Positions 1 to 7,093 are shown, counted from the first letter of the stretch. The stretch: 9,116 nt of DNA from Bacteroidota bacterium (GCA_030614305.1 JAUWKH010000052.1:1-9116); one strand, 5' to 3'. Notes: a model not told the origin generated them from the letters alone. Numbers and translations: made by a program.

Positions 1-2624
1 AAGTATCACAAAATAATTTATATGCTGAAACAATTATATATGCTGACAAATTATATGATGAGAATAAATATAATAATGCATTAACAGGGTATCAAAATGC
101 TTTAAAAATATTTCCCGACAAGCAATACGCCAAAGACAGGATAAGTGCAATTAACAAACTACTTGCCGATGAACAAGCAAATATTGATGCATACAGTCAA
201 GCTATTTTAAACGGAGATGATTTTTTTAATAACAAAGACTATGAAAATGCAAAAGTGGAATTTCAGATTGCTATTAGTTTAATTTCAGGAAAAGAATATC
301 CAAAGCAAAAAATTGAAAAAATTAATGTGCTATTAGCTGAACTTGGGGAAAAACAAAAACAGTATGATGAAATTATATTAAATGCTGAAAATTATTTGCA
401 ACGAAAAAATTATAAAAAAGCAAAGATAGAATATAAAAAAGCAGGAAAACTTTTACCAGACAAACAACTCCCAAAAGATAAAATTGCAGAACTAACTCCA
501 ATAATTAAAAAAAACGAAGCTTATAGCAAACTAATTGATGAAGCCGACAATCTGTATATTGTCAGGGATTTTAATAATGCAAAAGAAAAATATTTCGAAG
601 CAGCTAAGATATTTCCCGATGACCGTTACCCAAATGATATGATTGAAAAAATCAACTTGGCTTTAGCAAATAAAGCTACTACCGATAAAGAATATTACAA
701 CAATGCTATTGTAAACGGTGATAGTTATTTCAGCGAAAGCGAATATGCAAATGCTAAAAATGAATTTGAATTTGCAAGCCGTTTAAAGCCTAATGAACAA
801 TATCCTAAAGATAAAATATCTGAAATAAATATAATTTTAGAGGAACTCGCTGCACAAAAAACAATTAACGAAAATTACCTCAGTACAATTGAGCGGGCAG
901 ACAATTATTTTAATGCCGGAAATTATGAAAGTGCTGAATCAGCTTACAAAGAGGCTTCTGAAATTAAACCCGGAGAACCATATCCGAATGAAAAAATTAA
1001 CGAAATACAAACTATTCTTGCAGATTTATCCGAACAACAAAATATTCAGCAGAATTATATGCTTACTATAACTAAAGCAGATAATTTTTATAATGAAAAA
1101 AATTATGAAAAAGCCGGAAAGGAATATCAAAATGCTGTCAAAATTAAGGCAGATGAGCAATACCCAAAAAACAGAATAGAAGAAATAAATCTAATTTTAG
1201 TTGAGATTGCAGAAAAAAAGTCTTTGGAAGAAAATTATAATCAAGCAATTGCTGACGGTGATAATTATTTATCGGAAAAGGATTATGAAAATGCCTTAAT
1301 AGCTTTTAACAATTCAGCTAAATTAAAACCTGAGGAGCAGTATCCGCAAAATAAAATAATAGAAATAAATAACATCCTGGCAGCCATCGTCAAACAAAAA
1401 GCTGAAGATGAAAAATATAACAATCTGATTGAAAAGGCAGATGAATTATTTAATTCGGAGGATTTTGATAATGCAAAGATTGAATATCAAAATGCAAGTA
1501 TTGTTAAGCCAAACGAATCATATCCAAATGACAGAATATCAGAGATAAACAATATTCTTGATGATATTGCCAAATATAAAATTATCCTTCAGGAAAAATA
1601 TAGAAAATCAATTGCTGATGCTGATAATTTATTTGTTTTAAAGAAATATAAGGAAGCAAAAATTGAATACCAAAATGCTATTTCCTTGAAAGATAATGAG
1701 CAATATCCAGCAAATAAGATTAATGAGATTGATATAATTCTAATCGAAATAGCCGAGCAAAAAAAAATACAGGATAAATTTGATGCTGTCATAGCAATAG
1801 CTGATAGTTTGTTTTTCCTGAAAGAATATGAATTAGCTAAGACAAAATATGCAGATGCAGGTAAAATCAAATCTGGTGAATCATATCCGAATAATAAAAT
1901 CAATGAGATAAACATTATTTTACTTCAAATTGAAAAAGAAAAACAAAAAGCTTATGAACTGGCAATTGTAAAAGGCGATAACTTTTTCAGCGAAGAACAT
2001 TATGAAAAAGCTCAAATAGCTTTCCAGACTGCCACCAACATCAAACCGGATGAACAATATCCTAAAGAAAAAATACTGGAACTAAACTCAATAATAGCTC
2101 AAATACAAAAAGCCAGACAGCAGGCTTATGACATAGCAATTGCTGATGCTGATAAATTTTATAACTCAAAAATTTACGACAAAGCAATACAATCTTACCT
2201 TATTGCTGCTGAAAAAAAAACAGATGAGACTTACCCAATAGAAATGATCAACAAAATAACAAAAATTATCAGTGAAAATGTGATTGTTGATATAAATAAA
2301 GAACAAATTATTATCCCTGAAAATACCGAACAGAAATTTTCATTTGAGTCTATTCCGGTGAAGGAAAGAAAAAGTAATTACATTTTACTTAAGGCAAAGA
2401 ACACTGTTGACAGGAATTTTAAAGTTATTCTAAATTATGGAAAAGATAACTCAAAAAGCGGAGGAACTCTTATTAAAATCCCTGTTAGTAACGAAGTGAA
2501 AGACTATATTATCAGGATTGGGGCACAATACAAATGGTTCAGTGAAGATAACAACTGGATAAGTTTATATCCCGAAGGTGGTGAAATTGAAGTTTCTTTA
2601 ATTCAGATATCCAAGGGAGATTAA
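1..2624 (+). CDS. Large TPR-like helical-repeat protein, 5' end missing
   Basis: The frame is open from the first full codon (position 3) to the TAA at 2622-2624, so 873 residues are visible and the true start lies before the window; a GTG at 255 is only an internal Val codon. The protein is a chain of about 13 units, very regularly 58-61 residues apart. Each unit has an AD/GDxxF-x4-YxxAKxEY helix pair resembling a TPR, then a K-P-x-E-x-YP turn and a third helix of the form KIxEINxILxEIAEQK. The last ~114 residues (from about 2280) carry no repeat and look beta-rich, with a G-A-Q-Y-K-W stretch near the end. TPR arrays normally mediate protein-protein contacts, and long arrays with a beta C-terminal domain are common in envelope proteins of Bacteroidota. 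Localisation cannot be judged because the N-terminus is absent. It converges on the Crp/Fnr gene and shows no link to the sulfur operon. Function unknown. Confidence 0.9.
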   Translation, partial: VSQNNLYAETIIYADKLYDENKYNNALTGYQNALKIFPDKQYAKDRISAINKLLADEQANIDAYSQAILNGDDFFNNKDYENAKVEFQIAISLISGKEYPKQKIEKINVLLAELGEKQKQYDEIILNAENYLQRKNYKKAKIEYKKAGKLLPDKQLPKDKIAELTPIIKKNEAYSKLIDEADNLYIVRDFNNAKEKYFEAAKIFPDDRYPNDMIEKINLALANKATTDKEYYNNAIVNGDSYFSESEYANAKNEFEFASRLKPNEQYPKDKISEINIILEELAAQKTINENYLSTIERADNYFNAGNYESAESAYKEASEIKPGEPYPNEKINEIQTILADLSEQQNIQQNYMLTITKADNFYNEKNYEKAGKEYQNAVKIKADEQYPKNRIEEINLILVEIAEKKSLEENYNQAIADGDNYLSEKDYENALIAFNNSAKLKPEEQYPQNKIIEINNILAAIVKQKAEDEKYNNLIEKADELFNSEDFDNAKIEYQNASIVKPNESYPNDRISEINNILDDIAKYKIILQEKYRKSIADADNLFVLKKYKEAKIEYQNAISLKDNEQYPANKINEIDIILIEIAEQKKIQDKFDAVIAIADSLFFLKEYELAKTKYADAGKIKSGESYPNNKINEINIILLQIEKEKQKAYELAIVKGDNFFSEEHYEKAQIAFQTATNIKPDEQYPKEKILELNSIIAQIQKARQQAYDIAIADADKFYNSKIYDKAIQSYLIAAEKKTDETYPIEMINKITKIISENVIVDINKEQIIIPENTEQKFSFESIPVKERKSNYILLKAKNTVDRNFKVILNYGKDNSKSGGTLIKIPVSNEVKDYIIRIGAQYKWFSEDNNWISLYPEGGEIEVSLIQISKGD

Positions 2625-2639
2625 ATCTGCCGATTTTTG

Positions 2640-2690
2640 TTGCGATTTGCGAGATACGAGTTGCGTGCATTCGTAATCCGTAATCCGTAA
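2640..2690. repeat. Degenerate 7-bp tandem repeat
   Basis: Read in steps of seven from 2640, the sequence gives TTGCGAT, TTGCGAG, ATACGAG, TTGCGTG, CATTCGT, AATCCGT, AATCCGT, then AA. The first four units share a TTGCGAG-like core and the last two are identical. The tract lies just after the stop codon of the repeat-protein gene, in a convergent intergenic region, and is more GC-rich than its surroundings. It has no coding potential that I can see. It may belong to a family of dispersed intergenic heptamer tracts, but this cannot be tested from one copy. Confidence 0.6.
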
Positions 2691-2714
2691 CAATATCCTA
2701 ATGGTTGCACAAAC

Positions 2715-2756
2715 AACATGTTAGTTAGTTTGTCTTTTTAAGAGACTAACCATGTT
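2715..2756. terminator. Possible bidirectional terminator hairpin
   Basis: AACATGTTAGT (2715-2725) can pair with ACTAACCATGTT (2745-2756), giving an 11-bp stem with one bulged C. The loop is large and holds a T-rich run (2731-2739). The right arm overlaps the stop codon and last two codons of the minus-strand Crp/Fnr gene. The position between two convergent genes favours a terminator role, but there is no clean U-tract after the stem on either strand, so the call is weak. Confidence 0.4.
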
Positions 2757-3441
2757 GGCTAATTTTACTTAATAAATCATACTTAATAATCGTTACTGTT
2801 TTTCCGTTTTCCGATATCAGTCCCTCATCTTTGAATTTTTTCATAATTCTTATAACACTCTCGGTTGACATTCCTGCAAGTTCTGCGAGCTCTTTACGTG
2901 AAAGTAAAAGATCAAACTTTTCACTTTTATAAATAAACCCCGATAAACAAAGAATAATATCAGCTAAACGACCATAGGATTGTTTTTTCTCAAAACAAAA
3001 AAATCTCCCATACAGTTGAATAGTATTTGCACTTAATATTTCAATTATTTTAAAGGCGAATTTAGCATTATTCTTAATGATTTTCCTGAAAACATTAATA
3101 TCAATTAATTTCGCTGAAGAATCCTCATATGCAATAACCGAATATGGAAATACACTATTTTCTTCAAATAATGATGGTAACCCTATAAGGTTACCGGCTG
3201 ATAATATTTTTAAAATCAGTGTCTCTTTAAAATTTTCAATATATATTCTTACAAGTCCTTTAGATAAACATATTATATATGCTGCGAATGAACCTTGTTT
3301 TGCAATTGTTTCTCCTTTTTTATATGAAACCTCTACAAGATTTTCTTCAACCTCCTGCATTTCTTCTGCAGAAAGTAAATCAAAACATTTTGTTTGTGTC
3401 TGGCTTACAGTACAACTATTGTGTAAAAAATTATTTCCCAT
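2746..3441 (-). CDS. Crp/Fnr-family transcriptional regulator
   Basis: This 231-residue protein is a cytoplasmic DNA-binding regulator of normal length for the Crp/Fnr family. Residues ~30-115 form the cyclic-nucleotide-binding-type jelly roll (VSYKKGETIAKQG, then LVRIYIEN and GNLIGLPSLF). Residues ~125-150 form the long dimer helix. Residues ~178-208 are the winged helix-turn-helix (LSRKELAELAGMSTESVIRI), with STESVIR as the recognition helix. Cysteines are at 10, 19, 149 and 165. Only two lie near the N-terminus, so a classic FNR [4Fe-4S] cluster is not clearly supported, although C10 and C19 could sense redox, NO or sulfur species. The gene is divergent from the sulfur operon, which makes it the obvious candidate regulator, and a palindrome lies between its start and its putative -7 element, consistent with autoregulation. 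The signal sensed is unknown. Confidence 0.93.
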   Translation of the reverse strand: MGNNFLHNSCTVSQTQTKCFDLLSAEEMQEVEENLVEVSYKKGETIAKQGSFAAYIICLSKGLVRIYIENFKETLILKILSAGNLIGLPSLFEENSVFPYSVIAYEDSSAKLIDINVFRKIIKNNAKFAFKIIEILSANTIQLYGRFFCFEKKQSYGRLADIILCLSGFIYKSEKFDLLLSRKELAELAGMSTESVIRIMKKFKDEGLISENGKTVTIIKYDLLSKISQHG

Positions 3442-3452
3442 CAGTTTATTTC

Positions 3453-3470
3453 AAATTGATTCATCAATTT
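3453..3470. promoter_or_regulatory. 18-bp palindrome, candidate operator
   Basis: AAATTGAT-TC-ATCAATTT is a perfect inverted repeat with 8-bp arms and a 2-bp spacer. It sits 11 bp upstream of the regulator's start codon and about 11 bp downstream of its putative -7 element, which would place it in the early transcribed region. The TTGAT/ATCAA half-sites match those of FNR boxes, but the spacing is 2 rather than the usual 4 bp. It may be an autoregulatory operator; this is inference. Confidence 0.45.
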
Positions 3471-3481
3471 TCTTTAATTTG

Positions 3482-3489
3482 CAAATATA
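3482..3489 (-). promoter_or_regulatory. Putative -7 promoter element of the Crp/Fnr gene
   Basis: On the minus strand this reads TATATTTG, a perfect match to the Bacteroidota -7 consensus TAnnTTTG. It lies 40 bp upstream of the regulator's ATG. No clear TTTG-type -33 element is visible at the expected distance, so the promoter call is moderate. Confidence 0.45.
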
Positions 3490-3494
3490 CAATT

Positions 3495-3516
3495 AAATCA
3501 TTAAAAAAAATGATTT
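3495..3516. repeat. Inverted repeat in the divergent control region
   Basis: AAATCATT and AATGATTT are exact reverse complements separated by six A residues. The repeat lies just upstream of the regulator's putative -7 element and ~130 bp upstream of the first operon gene, so it could be a binding site serving either direction. In such AT-rich DNA an 8-bp match may be due to chance. Confidence 0.35.
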
Positions 3517-3600
3517 ATGTCATTTTTGGTGTTGATTTTTTTCATTGTAATTTAAGAAATGTATCATTTATCATTTCTTTATAAGGATAAATTTAATTAT

Positions 3601-3608
3601 CAGTTTTG
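3601..3608 (+). promoter_or_regulatory. Weak -7-like element upstream of the sulfur operon
   Basis: CAGTTTTG matches TAnnTTTG except for the first base, 37 bp before the tusA start. A similar CATTTTTG occurs at 3521-3528. Neither has a convincing -33 element. An activated promoter with a poor core would be consistent with regulation by the divergent Crp/Fnr protein, but this is speculative. Confidence 0.2.
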
Positions 3609-3645
3609 CCCCTTATTTATTTATCATAAAAAAAATAGCAAAAAT

Positions 3646-3882
3646 ATGGAAACTAAAGTTGACCAAACACTGGATTGTAAAGGGCTTTCATGTCCTATGC
3701 CAATGATGAAATTAGCAAAAGCCGTAAAAGGCCTTAAATCAGGTGAAGTACTTGAGATGCTTGGAACTGATCCCGGCACAAAATCGGATTTACCGAGATG
3801 GTGTAATAAAACCGGTAATACTTTATTGGATGAAAGCGAATTATCAGGTGGGGTTTCTCGTTTTCTGATACAAAAGAAATAG
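3646..3882 (+). CDS. tusA: TusA-family sulfur carrier (CPMP type)
   Basis: This is a 78-residue cytoplasmic TusA/SirA/YedF-like protein of normal family length. The signature LDCKGLSCPMPMMKLAKA puts the persulfide-carrying Cys at residue 16 in a C-P-x-P motif at the start of the first helix; a second Cys at 11 precedes it. The TDPGTKSDLPRWC segment (residues ~50-62) is also typical of the family. I chose ATG 3646 because the Cys motif then falls at the usual distance; an in-frame ATG at 3559 would add a 29-residue tail with no family features. The gene ends 9 bp before the YeeE start. The TusA-YeeE pairing mirrors E. coli yeeD-yeeE, where the TusA-like protein works with the permease, so its likely task is to accept sulfur from the transporter. 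Confidence 0.93.
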   Translation: METKVDQTLDCKGLSCPMPMMKLAKAVKGLKSGEVLEMLGTDPGTKSDLPRWCNKTGNTLLDESELSGGVSRFLIQKK

Positions 3883-3886
3883 GAGG
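3881..3886 (+). promoter_or_regulatory. Strong Shine-Dalgarno for the yeeE gene
   Basis: AGGAGG lies 5 bp before the ATG at 3892 and overlaps the tusA stop codon (TAG 3880-3882). Other genes in the window have A/T-rich leaders without such a site. The overlap suggests translational coupling of the carrier and the permease. Confidence 0.65.
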
Positions 3887-3891
3887 TAGGA

Positions 3892-5106
3892 ATGTCAGAA
3901 AAAAGCAAAGAAACTGGCGTATTAGGTCAGTTATTTAAGACTTTTTTTGCGAAACACTGGCCTGTATTGGTTGGCGGGATAGTACTCGGTACATTGAATA
4001 TTCTACTTTTTGCAATAAAGAGTCCATGGGGAGCAAGCGGAGGAATTAACAACTTTGGTGAAAATGTGTACAGGCTTATCGGAGTATTTGGCCTGGAAAA
4101 CTCAACACATCTAAGTGCAAGCTTTTATGGCATGTTATGTCTTTTTCTGGTAATCGGATCATTTATTGGCGCTCTTTTATCAAAGGAATTTGCAATAAGA
4201 ATTCCTCCAAAAGGAGAATTAATTAAAGGATTCATCGGAGGAGGATTGATGGCCTTAGGAGCAACATTTGGAATAGGCTGTACAATTGGAGCATTTTTCA
4301 GTGGTATGCCGGCTATGTCGGGTGGTGCAATAATCTTTACCATTGGTTTGTTTCTTGGAGTTATTATAGCCTTAAAATACCTTATGTGGGAAATGGAAAA
4401 ATTTCCGGGATTCAGCACAGGAAAGAGTTATATTTTCTTAGCCGGTACCGGTAAAAGCGGTAACTGGCAAAAATGGGCAGGTTGGGCAGCACTAATAATA
4501 ACCTTTATAATAGCATACCAATATTCAGGTGGCAATAAGATAATGACATGGTTTATTATTATAGGTATGCTAATGGGTTTAATAAGTCAACGATCAAGAT
4601 TTTGTATTGTGAAAGCTTTCCGCGATCCTTTTATGACAGGCGAAGCAGATGGTTCTGTTGGTGTAATGGCAGGTTTATTTATCGGGTTATTCGGATTTAC
4701 CATAATTAAGTATTTTGGTATTGGCATGGGAGATATTGCTCTTCGTACAAGGGAAATGACATGGGTTTTTCCTCATTTTTTCTTTAGAGCAGCAATCGGA
4801 GGTTTAATTTTTGGGCTTGGTATGACAATAGCCGGTGGTTGTGCGGTAGGAACACTCTGGAGAGTTGGCGAAGGTCAGGTTAAATTATGGGCTTCAGCCC
4901 TCGGATTCCTTATTATTTCTCCAATATCAAAATTATTTATTGTTCCCCCGATTGTTGCTGCAATTCCACAAAGTTGGGATTTTAAAAATTACCTTCCCGA
5001 TTATTTAGGATATGCCGGAGCATTTGCTCTGATTACATTAATTATTCTGATATGGTATGTATTTGTTAAATGGAATGAAAAAACCGGAAAATTTAGTGCA
5101 TATTAA
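3892..5106 (+). CDS. yeeE: YeeE/YedE-family thiosulfate or sulfur-compound permease
   Basis: This 404-residue integral inner-membrane protein has about ten hydrophobic segments (roughly 24-43, 80-98, 113-135, 143-163, 196-210, 217-233, 256-275, 298-316, 332-352, 372-392). The pseudo-repeated halves carry the conserved cysteine motifs of the family: FGIGCTIGAFFSG (C130), SRFCIVKAFRDP (C238) and AGGCAVGTLWRVGEG (C317); C83 is an additional Cys. In characterised YeeE (TsuA) proteins, conserved cysteines relay thiosulfate through the membrane by transient S-S-H contacts. The exact substrate here (thiosulfate, sulfite-sulfane, polysulfide or selenium species) cannot be read from sequence. It is coupled to the preceding tusA and followed by three exported sulfurtransferases, so it plausibly links external sulfur processing to the cytoplasmic relay. 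Confidence 0.93.
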   Translation: MSEKSKETGVLGQLFKTFFAKHWPVLVGGIVLGTLNILLFAIKSPWGASGGINNFGENVYRLIGVFGLENSTHLSASFYGMLCLFLVIGSFIGALLSKEFAIRIPPKGELIKGFIGGGLMALGATFGIGCTIGAFFSGMPAMSGGAIIFTIGLFLGVIIALKYLMWEMEKFPGFSTGKSYIFLAGTGKSGNWQKWAGWAALIITFIIAYQYSGGNKIMTWFIIIGMLMGLISQRSRFCIVKAFRDPFMTGEADGSVGVMAGLFIGLFGFTIIKYFGIGMGDIALRTREMTWVFPHFFFRAAIGGLIFGLGMTIAGGCAVGTLWRVGEGQVKLWASALGFLIISPISKLFIVPPIVAAIPQSWDFKNYLPDYLGYAGAFALITLIILIWYVFVKWNEKTGKFSAY

Positions 5107-5125
5107 TTTAACCATAAATAAGATT

Positions 5126-5617
5126 ATGAAAAAAATTAAATTATATCAATGGATATCAGCTTTCTCTATTTTAATATTAGTTTTCGGTTGTACTAATATA
5201 TATGAGAACGGTATAGAATTAGCAGCAGATAATAAACCATATATTGAAGAAATTTATGTAGACGAATTAAATAAAAAAATTGAAAATCAGGAAGATTTTC
5301 TTCTTATAGATGTTCGTCAACTTGCAGAATATAAGAAGAATAATATTCCGGGCTCAATATTAATACCCCGTGGAGTTCTTGAATTTAAAATTGGAAATGA
5401 AGCATTTTGGGAAGAAGAGTTCTTATATGTCCCTGAAAAAGATGCAGACATAATAATTTATTGTAAGAAAGGTGACAGAGGCATTTTAGCTGCTAAAGCC
5501 TTATCTGAATTAGGATACTCAAATGTTAAAAACCTTTCGGGGGGAATCATTGCCTGGGACCCTGAATTTGATTCCGGAAGTGGAACAAAACAGGAAGAAA
5601 GTGGCTGTGGGGGATAA
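5126..5617 (+). CDS. Rhodanese-domain lipoprotein with C-terminal CGG tail
   Basis: This is a 163-residue predicted lipoprotein. Residues 1-21 form a signal peptide with the lipobox V-F-G-C, so C22 would be lipidated. A single rhodanese domain spans ~40-150, with IDVRQLAEYKKNNIPGS, the IPRGVLEF segment, and the active-site loop Y-C113-K-K-G-D-R that holds the sulfur-accepting Cys. The protein ends in EESGCGG, so a third Cys (C161) is three residues from the C-terminus on a Gly/Ser-rich tail. I chose ATG 5126 because it gives the signal peptide; an in-frame upstream ATG at 5057 lies within yeeE. The likely role is thiosulfate:acceptor or polysulfide sulfurtransfer at the membrane surface on the outer side. 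It is paralogous to the lipoprotein at 6532, with which it shares the IPRGVLEF segment and the tail. Confidence 0.9.
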   Translation: MKKIKLYQWISAFSILILVFGCTNIYENGIELAADNKPYIEEIYVDELNKKIENQEDFLLIDVRQLAEYKKNNIPGSILIPRGVLEFKIGNEAFWEEEFLYVPEKDADIIIYCKKGDRGILAAKALSELGYSNVKNLSGGIIAWDPEFDSGSGTKQEESGCGG

Positions 5618-5674
5618 TATTATTAAAAGAAAAATAGTTAGAATTACTGATTATTAATTTATAAAAGAAAAATT

Positions 5675-6502
5675 ATGAGAAAATTTATTTTATTTGTAGG
5701 ATTATGTTTATCCATAATACTATTTGTTAATACAGAAATATTTGCACAAGGCAATTTAATTTCTGCTAAGGAAACTGCCAAAATAATGGGTGATGATAAT
5801 GTTGTATTGGTTTCAACCAGAAAATCAAGCGATTATGCAAAAGTTCATATTAAAGATGCTGTAAATGTTGATTTGATAACACTATATAAATCCGGAGATA
5901 TTAAAGGTATTATGAAAAGCCCGGAGGAAATTTCAAAAGAACTTGGGGCAAAAGGAATTAATAAAGATAAAACAATTATTATTTATGATAATGGAAAAGG
6001 CATTAATGCAGGAAGATTATACTGGATATTGGAATATCTGGGGTGTAAAGATGTAAAGATCATAGATGGACATATGAAAGCATGGCGGACAGCCAAAAAA
6101 CCGGTAACCAAATATCCTACCAAAATAAAAGAAGTAACATTTACTCCGTTGCTTGATAAAAAAATAATTACCACTTATGATTATGTAAAATCGAACCTGA
6201 ATAATCCTAAAGTAGTAATTGTTGATGTCCAGAGTAAGAAAGAATATGATGAAGGACATATTGACGGTGCAATAAACTTTGAATATAAAAATATTATAAA
6301 TGAAGAACCGGGCACATTAAAATCAAAGGAAGAAATTACCGAACTTTTAAAAGGTGCAGGAATTACACCGGATAAGGAAATCATTTTATATTGTGCAACA
6401 AGTGCACGTGCAGGTATACTCTTTATGGCTATGACATCAATACTTGATTATCCGAATGTAAAAGTATATGAAGGTGCATGGAATGAATGGAAAACCAAAT
6501 AA
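5675..6502 (+). CDS. Exported tandem-rhodanese sulfurtransferase (TST/SseA-like)
   Basis: This 275-residue protein has a Sec signal peptide (residues 1-~24, hydrophobic core then T-E-I-F-A-Q), so it should be periplasmic. It has two rhodanese domains: an N-terminal one (~27-145), whose loop reads I-Y-D-N-G-K-G and lacks a Cys, as is usual in two-domain sulfurtransferases, and a C-terminal one (~160-275) with IVDVQSKKEYDEGHIDGA, the active-site loop Y-C240-A-T-S-A-R-A and the terminal YEGAWNEW motif seen in thiosulfate and 3-mercaptopyruvate sulfurtransferases. The loop CATSARA differs from both CRKGVT (thiosulfate type) and CGSGVT (mercaptopyruvate type), so the donor cannot be assigned. C124 is in the N-terminal domain. 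It lies between two rhodanese lipoproteins, 57 bp and 29 bp away, and probably acts with them. Confidence 0.92.
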   Translation: MRKFILFVGLCLSIILFVNTEIFAQGNLISAKETAKIMGDDNVVLVSTRKSSDYAKVHIKDAVNVDLITLYKSGDIKGIMKSPEEISKELGAKGINKDKTIIIYDNGKGINAGRLYWILEYLGCKDVKIIDGHMKAWRTAKKPVTKYPTKIKEVTFTPLLDKKIITTYDYVKSNLNNPKVVIVDVQSKKEYDEGHIDGAINFEYKNIINEEPGTLKSKEEITELLKGAGITPDKEIILYCATSARAGILFMAMTSILDYPNVKVYEGAWNEWKTK

Positions 6503-6531
6503 ATTTCAATTAACAATTAAACGATTTAATA

Positions 6532-7029
6532 ATGAAAACGTATAAGCTCTTTTTTCTTTTATCATTAGTTATAATTATTTGGGGCTGTGGTTCAAAAAAG
6601 AATAATAGTTACGATAATGTAGGTCAAATGGTTAGCGATGCTCAAGCAGGCATAACAAAAGTTACGGTAAATGACCTGAAAGCAATACTGGACCATGAAG
6701 GGGAATATAAAATTATTGACTGCCGGGAAAAAGAAGAATTTATTGAAGGACATATACCCGGGGCAATTAATATTCCAAGAGGAGTATTAGAATTTTCCAG
6801 TAAAATTTCAAACAGAAGAGAACCAATATATGTTTATTCTCAAACTGATGACAGGGCTTCTTTAGCCTGCCCGGCTTTAAAACTACTCAAATATGATAAG
6901 GTTTATCTTATAGATGGTGGCTGGCAAGAATGGAATAAAACGTTCCCCGAACTAATTGAAGAAGGAGAAGGTGATACAGGAGGTAAAACAGCGCCAAAAG
7001 TAGAAGAATCAGGTGGATGCGGTGGTTGA
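6532..7029 (+). CDS. Rhodanese-like lipoprotein lacking the catalytic Cys, with CGG tail
   Basis: This 165-residue predicted lipoprotein has a signal peptide with lipobox I-W-G-C (C19). A rhodanese domain follows (~42-140), with IIDCREKEEFIEGHIPGA, the IPRGVLEF segment shared with the 5126 protein, and LIDGGWQEW. The loop that should start with Cys reads Y-S103-Q-T-D-D-R, so the sulfur-accepting residue is replaced by Ser and classic rhodanese chemistry should be absent. Other cysteines are C64 (next to the DxR motif), C113 (ten residues after the loop) and C163 in the terminal VEESGGCGG. The tail is preceded by an acidic and Gly-rich linker (~141-158). It may be a sulfur-binding or docking partner of the active paralogue, or may use C113 or C163 instead. 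The frame is intact, so it is not a pseudogene. Confidence 0.88.
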   Translation: MKTYKLFFLLSLVIIIWGCGSKKNNSYDNVGQMVSDAQAGITKVTVNDLKAILDHEGEYKIIDCREKEEFIEGHIPGAINIPRGVLEFSSKISNRREPIYVYSQTDDRASLACPALKLLKYDKVYLIDGGWQEWNKTFPELIEEGEGDTGGKTAPKVEESGGCGG

Positions 7030-7093
7030 GAGAATGAGTGAATGAGAATTTTAGCATTATAAACAAAATAACAATTTTTAAAAAAAATAAATT

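Noticed and set aside
255..257. GTG as the start of the large repeat protein
   Set aside because: The same frame is open back to the window edge and continues the same 60-residue repeat pattern, so this is an internal Val codon.
1..2300. CRISPR-like or DNA-level tandem array in the repeat protein gene
   Set aside because: The periodicity is in the protein; the DNA of the units is divergent, and there are no spacers between identical repeats.
3279..3584. Plus-strand open frames across the regulator gene and control region
   Set aside because: They are antisense or offset to the clear Crp/Fnr coding sequence and show no recognisable protein features. The same holds for the other antisense frames within yeeE, the sulfurtransferase and the DsrE genes.
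3559..3645. N-terminal extension of the first TusA from an upstream in-frame ATG
   Set aside because: The added 29 residues have no family match, and the ATG at 3646 gives normal TusA length with an A-rich leader.
5057..5125. Earlier start of the first rhodanese lipoprotein
   Set aside because: It would overlap yeeE and bury the signal peptide and lipobox; ATG 5126 gives a proper lipoprotein start.
7032..7047. Octamer pair GAATGAGT-GAATGAGA as a repeat element
   Set aside because: Only two units are present, which is too few to call a feature.
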